Positions 1-6,919 of a stretch of 20,130 nt of DNA are shown piece by piece. The stretch spans positions 1 through 20,130 of the IMG/VR virus record IMGVR_UViG_3300033148_002173. One strand, written 5' to 3'. Under the pieces are notes generated by a model that was given only the letters and a program-made list of their open reading frames with translations, was not told where the DNA came from and searched no databases. Origin of the DNA: a virus. The translations under genes were made by a program, and so were the position numbers. The stretch's first letter is position 1, and the number at the start of each line of letters is the position of its first letter.

Positions 1-26
1 GACCTAATTAAATAATAGGAGTTGGC

Positions 27-317
27 ATGGAATCAAGACTAGTTAAAATCACGAGATCGGCTATCAATGCCGCATTAAAGCCTTTTTGTTTACGCATAAA
101 TCCAAAAGATAAACTGAGGGTTAGAGTGACTAGCGAAAAGGTTTACGTTACAAACTACCCAGCACACTATACAAGCACAGATCATGCCATGCTGAATCAG
201 CAGATTGAGTGCTATAGGATTAGCTTGTTCGGTCTTAGGCAATATGGGTTATTAGGGTTTTCAGATAGGCCATACAGAAGTACAAAGGAAATGATTAGTG
301 GAGCTAGAGATACTTAA
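27..317 (+). CDS. hypothetical protein, 96 aa
   Basis: I do not recognise this protein. It starts at an ATG preceded by a good Shine-Dalgarno sequence (AGGAG at 17-21, five bases upstream), which supports it as a real gene. The product is basic and soluble-looking, with no membrane segment or signal peptide. The N-terminal half is rich in Arg and Lys, and the second half has several Tyr and Arg residues. It lies upstream of the packaging genes in the same orientation, and its 3' end is followed by a 53-base gap that holds a promoter-like motif. No function is proposed. Confidence 0.6.
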   Translation: MESRLVKITRSAINAALKPFCLRINPKDKLRVRVTSEKVYVTNYPAHYTSTDHAMLNQQIECYRISLFGLRQYGLLGFSDRPYRSTKEMISGARDT

Positions 318-338
318 TTACCGCCCATTTATCACTTA

Positions 339-347
339 TGCTACAAT
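339..347 (+). promoter_or_regulatory. candidate extended -10 promoter (TGCTACAAT)
   Basis: The gap between the first two genes contains TG-N-TACAAT, which matches the extended -10 consensus (TGnTATAAT) at all but one base. No good -35 hexamer is visible at 16-18 bp upstream; the best is TTACCG at 318-323, matching TTGACA at 3 of 6 positions. Extended -10 promoters can work without a -35. The motif lies 24 bases before the ATG at 371, a reasonable leader length. Related motifs sit before the genes at 12617 and 16851. This is a consensus match by eye only. Confidence 0.35.
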
Positions 348-370
348 AAATAAAAACACTAGGATTTGGA

Positions 371-469
371 ATGGCAACGAAGAAAGCAGCACCGAAAAAG
401 AATAGAGCGGCTATGACCGGCGTAAAAAACAAGCCCCGAAAGAGATCGAATAATGGCAAACGAAAGTAA
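371..469 (+). CDS. very small basic protein, 32 aa
   Basis: This short reading frame starts with ATG at 371, six bases after AGGA at 361-364, and ends with TAA at 467-469. Of 32 residues, 13 are Lys or Arg and none is acidic, so the product would bind nucleic acid or another polyanion if made. Its end overlaps the start of the next gene (ATG at 453) by 17 bases in another frame, a normal phage arrangement suggesting translational coupling. No family is recognised. The Shine-Dalgarno sequence and the upstream promoter-like motif support it. Its small size and A-rich composition mean it could still be a chance frame. Confidence 0.45.
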   Translation: MATKKAAPKKNRAAMTGVKNKPRKRSNNGKRK

Positions 470-980
470 GAATGGTTATACCCTGGCATTAATATTAATA
501 ACAATCGGGCTTTTCTCTTATTTTGCAGGGAATATGGGAATACATATCATCGATAGCATTGATACTGAAGCTATTAGCAACGAGAAAGCAGATTTTTACA
601 CGGTGTTGCTAACTTTTACGCTTTGCTACGGCATGGGCGCATTGCTTGATTTTATGTGCAGACACTTAGTTGCCCTATTTCCAGTCAAGAGATTAAAGCT
701 AACACGCAATATTATCATATCGTGTTACTTGGCGATAGCTGTCCACTTAGGCGGCGCGATTTCATATATGTCGGTGTGGTTTAATATAGACAATGGAATT
801 TTTTCAATTGCCCCAAATTTTCATTATGAGGCATTGATAGGATTATCATTAATACAAGCATTGCTATTTTTGACATATTGGATCGATGAACGTGTGGGAA
901 TTTCTGACAGCATTACAATTTTCAATAGTTCTATCTTGGATAGCTTGGGTCTTGTACGTAGCGGTAGAGAGGTTGATTAA
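453..980 (+). CDS. integral membrane protein, four predicted helices, 175 aa
   Basis: The product is very hydrophobic. About four membrane segments can be seen near residues 9-30, 48-75, 86-110 and 125-144, joined by short charged loops (for example a basic PVKRLK loop around 77-82), with a polar C-terminal tail of about 30 residues. I do not recognise a family. It sits just upstream of a second membrane-anchored protein (980-1267) and of the terminase genes. In P22 the lysis cassette lies in this general position, so a holin-related role is possible, but the sequence has no holin-specific motif and no endolysin is visible nearby. The start lies inside the preceding small gene with no strong Shine-Dalgarno sequence, which suggests coupling. 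The stop overlaps the next ATG (TAATG). Confidence 0.65.
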   Translation: MANESKNGYTLALILITIGLFSYFAGNMGIHIIDSIDTEAISNEKADFYTVLLTFTLCYGMGALLDFMCRHLVALFPVKRLKLTRNIIISCYLAIAVHLGGAISYMSVWFNIDNGIFSIAPNFHYEALIGLSLIQALLFLTYWIDERVGISDSITIFNSSILDSLGLVRSGREVD

Positions 981-1267
981 TGGAGGATACAGAGAGAATT
1001 ATCAACAAGTTAGACGGTCATACCGAAATGATGACAAAGATGAGTAATGAAATAACACTAACTAGCGCATCATTAAGAAACCAAAAAGAAGATATTGACA
1101 CATTATTTGATAGAGACAGAGAAAAAACAAAGTCTATTCATGAAATAGAGAAAAGCAACATTGAATATGACACAAAATTAAAAACGGTAGCGAGAGCATT
1201 TATATGCGCTAGCGGCGTTATTACCTTAATTTATGGGGCTATTAATCTGTGGATTGGAATAGCATGA
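980..1267 (+). CDS. coiled-coil protein with C-terminal membrane anchor, 95 aa
   Basis: Residues 1-68 are polar and strongly charged with a heptad-like pattern, consistent with a helical coiled coil. Residues 70-93 form one hydrophobic segment (starting near ARAFICASGV) that would anchor the C-terminus in the inner membrane. This layout resembles XhlA-type holin-associated proteins and other tail-anchored phage proteins, but that is similarity of architecture, not a family assignment. The gene is translationally coupled to the membrane protein before it (TAATG at 978-982), and its own stop overlaps the next start (ATGA at 1264-1267). Function in lysis is an inference from topology and location only. 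Confidence 0.6.
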   Translation: MEDTERIINKLDGHTEMMTKMSNEITLTSASLRNQKEDIDTLFDRDREKTKSIHEIEKSNIEYDTKLKTVARAFICASGVITLIYGAINLWIGIA

Positions 1268-1401
1268 TATACACATGCCGCAATCACAACTACATAAACA
1301 AGGTTAAAACTTCAAATAATGCTGTGATAAAGTTCAAGCAGTGCAAAGAGTGTAAATTATCTAAGATCGTTGCAGCTTTTGAAAAGGTTAGTAAGAACTA
1401 A
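1264..1401 (+). CDS. Cys/His microprotein, possible zinc-binding, 45 aa
   Basis: This short frame starts at ATG 1264 with an ATGA overlap on the preceding stop and ends with TAA at 1399-1401. The product contains C5-x2-H8 near the N-terminus and C27-x2-C30 (QCKEC) further on, a spacing that could hold one zinc ion. It also has a basic surface (many Lys, two Asp/Glu). I do not recognise a family. Microproteins of this kind occur in phage genomes as small zinc ribbons, but metal binding is inferred only from the residue pattern. The tight coupling to its neighbour and the four candidate ligands are the main reasons to call it real. Confidence 0.5.
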   Translation: MIYTCRNHNYINKVKTSNNAVIKFKQCKECKLSKIVAAFEKVSKN

Positions 1402-1426
1402 CAAAACAAAAAGAATAGGCTTAAAA

Positions 1427-1672
1427 ATGAATAAAATTGATTATACAGTTTCAATACCCGACACAGCACCTGCTAGGGCCGCTATTGATGATATGGCTAG
1501 CAAGGTAACAGCTGCACAGGAAAGAGCAGAGATTAACGCAAAGAAGCGAGAAGAACCAAAAGCGCCCCCTTTAGAGGCTAAATCTACTGATGAGGAAACC
1601 AATGGAAACCAAGAAGAAAAACCCAAGCCCAAAAAAGTCGGACGACCCAAAAAAGTCAAAGCCGAAGACTAA
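1427..1672 (+). CDS. hypothetical Lys/Pro-rich protein with AT-hook-like tail, 81 aa
   Basis: I place the start at ATG 1427 rather than at the earlier in-frame TTG at 1370, because the TTG lies inside the upstream gene and the protein from 1427 begins naturally (MNKIDYTVSIP). The middle is helical and charged (residues about 15-45). The C-terminus is rich in Lys, Pro and Glu and ends with a GRPKK core like that of an AT hook, which binds the minor groove of AT-rich DNA. The last 71 bases overlap the small terminase gene in another frame. No family is recognised; a DNA-binding accessory role near packaging would fit the tail motif but is inference. Confidence 0.5.
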   Translation: MNKIDYTVSIPDTAPARAAIDDMASKVTAAQERAEINAKKREEPKAPPLEAKSTDEETNGNQEEKPKPKKVGRPKKVKAED

Positions 1673-2189
1673 AGAGCCTGAACAGGTTACTGAAGAGCTA
1701 AAAGAGGCTCCACAAGGATTTCCAGTTAGTCGATTCTGGGAGGCAAGAACTACAGTAGGAAGAAATAAGTTATTTTCTACTCCTTCGGTATTGGAGGAGG
1801 CTTGCCTTGAATATTTCCATTGGAATGCTGATAACCCACTTCATGAGATGAAACCATTCGCTTATCAGGGCGAGGTCGTACAGGCTCCAGTACCAAAAAT
1901 TAGAGCAATGACCCTATCAGGTCTCTGTACATTCCTTGGTATTAGTAGGCAAGTTTGGTACGACTATAAAGAGCATGATGGAGGTGTATTTCTTGACATC
2001 ATAGGCATGGTTGAGCAAGTGATGTATGAACAGAAGTTTACCGGCGCTGCTGCTGATATGCTTAATGCCAATATAATTGCTAGGGATTTAGGCCTTACTG
2101 ACAAGAAAGACATCACCAGTGCAGGAAAGCAAATACAAAACGAATACCATATTCATCCAGTGACTACAGACAAAAATGGCGAAGATTGA
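1602..2189 (+). CDS. terminase small subunit (DNA-packaging protein gp3-like), 195 aa
   Basis: The small terminase recognises the packaging site and hands DNA to the large subunit. Residues about 35-155 match the gp3-type DNA-packaging family as I know it: a helix followed by ADNPLHEMKPFAYQGE, then KIRAMTLSGLCTFLGIS and a WYDYK segment, the latter resembling a DNA-binding helical region. The N-terminal 30 residues are Lys/Pro-rich and unstructured. I choose ATG 1602 because GAGGA at 1592-1596 is well spaced for it; an in-frame ATG at 1590 would add four residues. The 3' end overlaps the large terminase gene by 14 bases. In P22 the pac site lies inside this gene; no pac sequence can be picked out by eye here. 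Family and role are confident, packaging-site location is not. Confidence 0.85.
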   Translation: METKKKNPSPKKSDDPKKSKPKTKEPEQVTEELKEAPQGFPVSRFWEARTTVGRNKLFSTPSVLEEACLEYFHWNADNPLHEMKPFAYQGEVVQAPVPKIRAMTLSGLCTFLGISRQVWYDYKEHDGGVFLDIIGMVEQVMYEQKFTGAAADMLNANIIARDLGLTDKKDITSAGKQIQNEYHIHPVTTDKNGED

Positions 2190-3636
2190 TCTAAGGATAA
2201 TCGAGAAAGCTGCTTGGTTGCTGTCTAAGCCTAAGCGAATAAAAATCCTTGTCGGTGGCAGGGGTTCGGCTAAGTCCATATCTATCGCTGATGTAATGAT
2301 CATGTTCGCAGACCAAGGCCAGCGCGTTTGCTGTTGTCGTGAGTTCCAAAACTCAATAGATGATTCTGTGCATGAATCAATTAAGGGTGAAATTGATCGT
2401 ATGGGTATTGAGTCATTTGATGTTCTAGAAACCAAAATAAGAAACCCACACTCAGGCGGCGAAATATTCTATAAAGGATTAGCTCGCAATATATCAAGCC
2501 TTAAGTCTATCTCTGGTGTTGATAAGCTGTGGATAGAAGAGGGTGAAACTGTATCCTCAAAATCACTCAAAGTATTAACCCCATCTATTCGATCTGATGC
2601 TTCAGGTAATGAAGATGGCGAAATGCCTGAGATATGGATAACCATGAACCGGCGATCTAGTGCTGATGCAATTGCAGAGAAATATCTATCAAGGGCTGAG
2701 GCTGATCTTGCTCGGGCTGGTTACTATGAAGATGATCTAATGATGGTAGCTCAGGTTAACTACGATGAAAACCCTTGGTTTCCCCCAGAGCTTGAGCTTG
2801 AGCGGTCTGATGATTTTAGGTTATTGCCCAGAGCTGAATATGATCATATTTGGAACGGTACCTATAATGACTCTATTGAAAATGGGCTAATTAAGGCTGA
2901 GTGGTTTGATGCATGTATTGATGCTCATGTTAAATTGGGCTTTAAGCCGTCCGGCGCTATTGTGACAGCGCATGATCCATCCGAGTCGAATGATGCTAAG
3001 GGTGTGATAACTAGGCATGGCTCTGTATTCATTGCCGGTGATGAGATCATGGTGGGCGATGGTAACGCTGGTTGTGATTGGGCTTGTGATGTTGCTATCG
3101 GACAAAGAGCAGACTTTTATACTTGGGATTGCGATGGGCTTGGTATTACTCTTAACCGTCAAACTGAGCAAAATCTAGCCGGTAAGAAGATGGAAGTTGT
3201 TCAATTCAGAGGCTCGAATTCTGTTGATGATCCTAATGCGCCTTACGAAGAAGTAACCCATGCAAACATTGATAAACGAAACCAGAAAACCCAAGCGGAA
3301 ACATATTTTAATCGGCGCGCACAATTTTATGGGCGTTTGGCTGATAGAATGTATCGAACATATTTGGCAGTTGAAGAGAAGCAAAGAGCATTAAACCCTG
3401 ATGAGTTGATTAGTTTTTCATCAGATATGGTGGGGCTTAAAGCACTCAGGCATCAATTAACCAGGCTACCAGTAAAACCCAATGGATCTGGAAAAATACA
3501 GCTTCTTGATAAGGCAGCGATGAAGAAAATGGGCATAGAATCGCCAAATCTAGGCGATTGCGCTATGATGTCAATGATGATGCCTAAAATTAAGAAAACT
3601 TATAAACCCATAAAGCAAAAGTCTGCATTCAGGTAA
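2176..3636 (+). CDS. terL: terminase large subunit (ATPase and nuclease), 486 aa
   Basis: This is the packaging motor: it hydrolyses ATP to pump DNA through the portal and cuts the concatemer. The N-terminal ATPase has a Walker A GGRGSAKS at residues 27-34 and a Walker B segment KLWIEEGE at 117-124 with the catalytic acidic pair E121/E122. The C-terminal RNase H-like nuclease has candidate metal-binding acids at D267 (AHDPSE), D318/D320 (WDCDGLG) and D461 (GDCAM), spaced much as in the Sf6-type Terminase_3 family. Length (486 aa) is normal and the gene looks intact. It starts inside the small terminase gene (14-base overlap) with only a weak ribosome site, implying coupling. A headful mechanism is expected from the family, not shown here. 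Confidence 0.95.
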   Translation: MAKIDLRIIEKAAWLLSKPKRIKILVGGRGSAKSISIADVMIMFADQGQRVCCCREFQNSIDDSVHESIKGEIDRMGIESFDVLETKIRNPHSGGEIFYKGLARNISSLKSISGVDKLWIEEGETVSSKSLKVLTPSIRSDASGNEDGEMPEIWITMNRRSSADAIAEKYLSRAEADLARAGYYEDDLMMVAQVNYDENPWFPPELELERSDDFRLLPRAEYDHIWNGTYNDSIENGLIKAEWFDACIDAHVKLGFKPSGAIVTAHDPSESNDAKGVITRHGSVFIAGDEIMVGDGNAGCDWACDVAIGQRADFYTWDCDGLGITLNRQTEQNLAGKKMEVVQFRGSNSVDDPNAPYEEVTHANIDKRNQKTQAETYFNRRAQFYGRLADRMYRTYLAVEEKQRALNPDELISFSSDMVGLKALRHQLTRLPVKPNGSGKIQLLDKAAMKKMGIESPNLGDCAMMSMMMPKIKKTYKPIKQKSAFR

Positions 3637-3640
3637 TTAC

Positions 3641-5728
3641 ATGCAAGAAGAATATGATACTTCTGAAGAAAAAACAGAATCAAATAGTGAGTATATTTAT
3701 CCGTGGAGTGACTTTGATGACTTTAAGTTAATGCTAGAAACCTCACAAGAGGCCGATACTGACCAGCGCCAAAAGGCTAGAGAGTGTATTAACTTCACTA
3801 CTCAGGATAAGGGCCAATGGGAGGATGATGTTGCTAGCACATTTGATGACGAAGGCAGGCCCATGTATACGTTTGATAGAACTACCCCGTTAATTGATTT
3901 AATTGTGGGTAAGATTGAACAGTCTGAATTTTCTCCCAAAGTTTACTCTAATGGTGATGAGGCCGATAACGGATTGGCTGAGATACGCAACGGCATGATT
4001 CGAGCGGTAATGAATGCTTCTGACGTACCCTTTCAGCTTAAGCGTGTGGCTAGAAAGCTATGCCACACTGGTTTTGATGTTCTTAGGTTGCGCCATGATT
4101 ACATTAGCGAGGAATCTTTTGATCAAGATTTAACGATTGAAATGGTTCCTAATGCTATAGATAGGGTCTGGTTCGATCCTAATTCAGAAGAGCAAGATCA
4201 TAGTGATGCTGAGTGGTGCGTAGTATTGCAAACCATAAGCAAAGAGCGATTTAAAAAAGAATTTGGAAAAGATACACCGTTGCCTGTCTCAGTAAGTCAA
4301 GATAGATCAAGCGATTACTATGACGAAAACAAAGCGGAAAAGCTTCTTATAGGCGAGGTTCTTTATTATAAATATGAGAATGTTGATATATCGCTTCTAT
4401 CGAATGGTGATGTTGTAGATTCTGATGACGCTGACGAGGCCATAAAAAATACAGAAGACGACATTACAAAACTTAAAGTAATGGAAACCAGAAAAGTTAA
4501 GCGGCCTAGAGTTTATTCGCGCATGTTCTCTGATGGTGATTGGCTCAAAGAAGAAAGAGAAACGGCTTTTGCTATGCTGCCGGTAATACCTTTTTATCAT
4601 TGCTTCGACATTATTGAAGATAAGAAGGTATGGCGTCGAATTGTTGAGAAGCTAATGGATGCTCAGAGGGTGCTAAATTACGCAAAATCAGCACAGGTTC
4701 AACAGGTGGCGCTTACGCCCCCAGAAAAAATAGTTATTAGTACAGAGCAGCTTGATGGTGTAGAAGCGGCAGTATCTGAGCTTAATGTTTCACTTGATCC
4801 AATATTTGCATATAACCATGTAGAAGGCCAACCGCCACCATATAAGCTATCTGGATCAGTTGTTAACCAAGGACTCATGGCTATAGCTCAAGATTCAGCA
4901 AATGATATTGAGGCCATTGCAGGGTTGTACGCTGCTAACATGGCTAAGAATGAAGGGCTTCAGTCAGGTGTTGCTCTAGAGATACAGACGGAGCGCGGCG
5001 ACCTAGGAAACTCATCATTCTTTGTTGATTTAGCTAAGGGTGTTACTCGGCTTTGTCAGGTTATGAATGATACATTCTCGCGTGTGCATGATGTACAAAA
5101 GAAAGTCCAATCAAAATCTGAGGACGGTACTAGCGAATACATCGAGCTTAATAAACCTGTATTTAATGAAGAAACCAACAGATACGACATAGAGAATGAC
5201 ATGACAACAGGCCAATTTACTGCAATTTGCAGAATGGGGCCGATGTTTACTACTCGACGATCAGAGACAAGATCAGGTTTGATGGATTTGTACACAGTAC
5301 TTCCTGAAACGGCTCCCCTTACCTCTGATATATTCGCAAGCACAATAGATTCGCCTGGGATGGATCAAGCTACAGAGCGACTGAGGATGACGCTAGTGGC
5401 AAGCGGTCAAATACCAGAGAACCAATTATCTAAAGAAGAGAAGGCGGCTATACAACAAGCGCATAAAACTCAAGCTAATACTAAAGAAAAGGATAGCACC
5501 GATCCATTAGAGCAATTAATGGCTGGCCAATTGTCTGTAGAGCAGTTTAAGGCTCAAAATGATGCGGCTGTTGATCAATTTAAAGCTGAGACTGACGCTA
5601 AACTTAAGGAGGCGCAAACCAGAAAGGCGATTGCTGAAGCCGAGGCCACCGAGCTTGAGACTGATATGAAAGAGGCTAGGGTTATCGGTGTTTTAAGCAA
5701 TGATGAGGATGAAGTTAATGCAAGATGA
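3641..5728 (+). CDS. portal protein, P22 gp1-like, 695 aa
   Basis: The portal forms a twelve-subunit ring at one capsid vertex, through which DNA enters and leaves and to which the tail attaches. The sequence has the features of the P22-type portal family: an acidic N-terminus, a conserved block with RMYSD-like and LP-V-PFYHC segments in the middle, a region matching the wing and stem, and a long C-terminal helical stretch from about residue 590 onward rich in Ala, Glu, Gln and Lys, like the coiled-coil barrel of P22. Length is close to the 725 aa of P22 gp1. It begins four bases after the terminase stop, and its last 11 bases overlap the next gene. I regard the assignment as firm from both sequence character and position. 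Confidence 0.88.
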   Translation: MQEEYDTSEEKTESNSEYIYPWSDFDDFKLMLETSQEADTDQRQKARECINFTTQDKGQWEDDVASTFDDEGRPMYTFDRTTPLIDLIVGKIEQSEFSPKVYSNGDEADNGLAEIRNGMIRAVMNASDVPFQLKRVARKLCHTGFDVLRLRHDYISEESFDQDLTIEMVPNAIDRVWFDPNSEEQDHSDAEWCVVLQTISKERFKKEFGKDTPLPVSVSQDRSSDYYDENKAEKLLIGEVLYYKYENVDISLLSNGDVVDSDDADEAIKNTEDDITKLKVMETRKVKRPRVYSRMFSDGDWLKEERETAFAMLPVIPFYHCFDIIEDKKVWRRIVEKLMDAQRVLNYAKSAQVQQVALTPPEKIVISTEQLDGVEAAVSELNVSLDPIFAYNHVEGQPPPYKLSGSVVNQGLMAIAQDSANDIEAIAGLYAANMAKNEGLQSGVALEIQTERGDLGNSSFFVDLAKGVTRLCQVMNDTFSRVHDVQKKVQSKSEDGTSEYIELNKPVFNEETNRYDIENDMTTGQFTAICRMGPMFTTRRSETRSGLMDLYTVLPETAPLTSDIFASTIDSPGMDQATERLRMTLVASGQIPENQLSKEEKAAIQQAHKTQANTKEKDSTDPLEQLMAGQLSVEQFKAQNDAAVDQFKAETDAKLKEAQTRKAIAEAEATELETDMKEARVIGVLSNDEDEVNAR

Positions 5729-5939
5729 TATTTCATACGCTGATATATTTAAGCCTGTTGATGGTCGAGTATTTGAGGTTGATTCACCATCCGAGAATAT
5801 AAGCTATTCCGATATATTCATGAGTGATAAGAAAGCATCACCTGATTACTCGGAAGCTGCCTCAGTTTTTGCCAAAAAGCGATTAGCAAGAAAGGGAGTT
5901 TTTGATAAAGAAAAAGATTCCTTTATAGGTGATAGCTAG
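5718..5939 (+). CDS. small protein with duplicated ISY[A/S]DIF motif, 73 aa
   Basis: I choose ATG 5718 because GAGGA at 5705-5709 lies eight bases upstream; in-frame ATGs at 5700, 5703 and 5709 would add up to six residues inside the portal gene. The protein carries the motif ISYADIF at residues 5-11 and again as ISYSDIF at 28-34, followed by a polar, Lys-rich C-terminal region (AKKRLARKG). No family is recognised and no membrane segment is present. It sits between portal and scaffold, overlapping the portal stop, so a small virion or assembly factor is plausible. The two motif copies use different codons, which suggests that selection acts on the peptide. Confidence 0.65.
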   Translation: MQDDISYADIFKPVDGRVFEVDSPSENISYSDIFMSDKKASPDYSEAASVFAKKRLARKGVFDKEKDSFIGDS

Positions 5940-5950
5940 CGCTTATTGGA

Positions 5951-5973
5951 TTTAGCATCATCATAGTGCTAAA
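5951..5973 (+). other. perfect 7-bp stem-loop upstream of scaffold gene
   Basis: TTTAGCA at 5951-5957 is the exact reverse complement of TGCTAAA at 5967-5973, with a nine-base loop. It lies 12 bases after the stop of the small gene and about 58 bases before the scaffold start. The stem is AT-rich and is not followed by a T run, so it is not an intrinsic terminator. It could be an RNA processing or protein-binding site, an operator-like dyad, or chance. Confidence 0.35.
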
Positions 5974-6031
5974 CTATTATTAAATCGACTTGGGGCGATT
6001 CCCTCATGAGCTAATCGAAAGGTGAGCATAG

Positions 6032-6898
6032 ATGTTTGGTACAAATGAAAATACATTGCTGAATGACGCGACTATTGACTCTAGCGAAGAGATAGCCAGT
6101 GTTAGTGCAGATACGGCAGCTGCTAAGGTAACTGAGACCGATAATAACTCAGATGATAATGGCGTTGAGGTTAATGATGTAGTAGTTGATGAGGCTGAAG
6201 TAGTGGCCGAAACCATCGAAACAGAAAAACCTATATTGCAACAAAGTGCGATTGATAAACGATTTGGAAAAATAACTGCTGAAAAGCACGCGCTCAGAGC
6301 GAGAGCCGAGACCGCTGAAAAGGGAAGGATTGAGGCACAACAGGAACTAGATAGGCTGAAGTTAGCCACTTCTGACCCTGTGCTAGCACCACATCCTGAT
6401 CTTGCTTACACTGATCCTGATGAATTTCAGAAACAGAATGCAGCGTATTTAGACAGTCGTGTTAAAAGTCAAACTGACGCCATGAGATTAGAGGCACAGC
6501 AAAAGATTACTGAGGATAGTGAGCAGGAATATCAAAAAGCCTCATATCAAAGGCTTGATAACACTGCAAAAGAATTAGGCATTTCGTCAGAACAGATGGA
6601 ACAAGCAGCGCAAGTAATACTAAATTCTGAGGTTAGTGATAATCTTAGAGACATGCTAGTACAGCATGAAGTGGGGCCAGCGTTGATGGTTCATCTAGCT
6701 AAGAATGAGGCTGAGTTTAGTGTCTTGAATGACATTTCAAACCCTTTATTGTTGGCGCGAAGTCTTGATGCTCTTCAGGATAAAGCTGTAACTCGAAAAA
6801 CTAGCAGCGCTCCGGCACCGCTTCAAAAAATTTCAGGCTCTTCAGCGAAAGAGCAAGACGATTTTGACAAAGCATTGCCAGGGGCCATAATTGAATAA
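6032..6898 (+). CDS. scaffolding protein, 288 aa
   Basis: Scaffold directs coat subunits into a procapsid of the right size and is then released. The protein has an acidic, disordered N-terminal third (many Asp, Glu, Ser and Thr to about residue 65), then a charged helical coiled-coil region near 75-112 (KRFGKITAEKHALRARAE), a PDLAYTDPDEFQKQ segment typical of phage scaffolds around 121-136, and further helices. The last 12 residues are acidic and hydrophobic rather than basic, unlike the coat-binding tail of P22 gp8. Length is close to P22 gp8 (303 aa). Position directly before coat supports the call. A ribosome site GGTGAG at 6021-6026 sets the start. Identification rests on composition and position rather than strong motif identity. 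Confidence 0.78.
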   Translation: MFGTNENTLLNDATIDSSEEIASVSADTAAAKVTETDNNSDDNGVEVNDVVVDEAEVVAETIETEKPILQQSAIDKRFGKITAEKHALRARAETAEKGRIEAQQELDRLKLATSDPVLAPHPDLAYTDPDEFQKQNAAYLDSRVKSQTDAMRLEAQQKITEDSEQEYQKASYQRLDNTAKELGISSEQMEQAAQVILNSEVSDNLRDMLVQHEVGPALMVHLAKNEAEFSVLNDISNPLLLARSLDALQDKAVTRKTSSAPAPLQKISGSSAKEQDDFDKALPGAIIE

Positions 6899-6919
6899 TA
6901 AATTTTATGGAGGCCTATC

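Noticed and set aside
304-504. Minus-strand frames such as 304-504, 1441-1659, 2088-2435, 2887-3171, 5056-5343, 6004-6369, 11869-12135, 14106-14384 and 14984-15223
   Set aside because: They lie opposite well-supported + strand genes, have no ribosome sites or family features, and break the single-strand layout of the cluster.
1370-1426. TTG start at 1370 for the Lys-rich protein
   Set aside because: It lies inside the Cys/His microprotein gene without a ribosome site; ATG 1427 gives a natural N-terminus.
5946-5980. Sigma-70 promoter before scaffold (TTGGAT with TATTAT)
   Set aside because: The spacing between the hexamers is 23 bases, too long for a standard promoter, and the closer alternatives match poorly.
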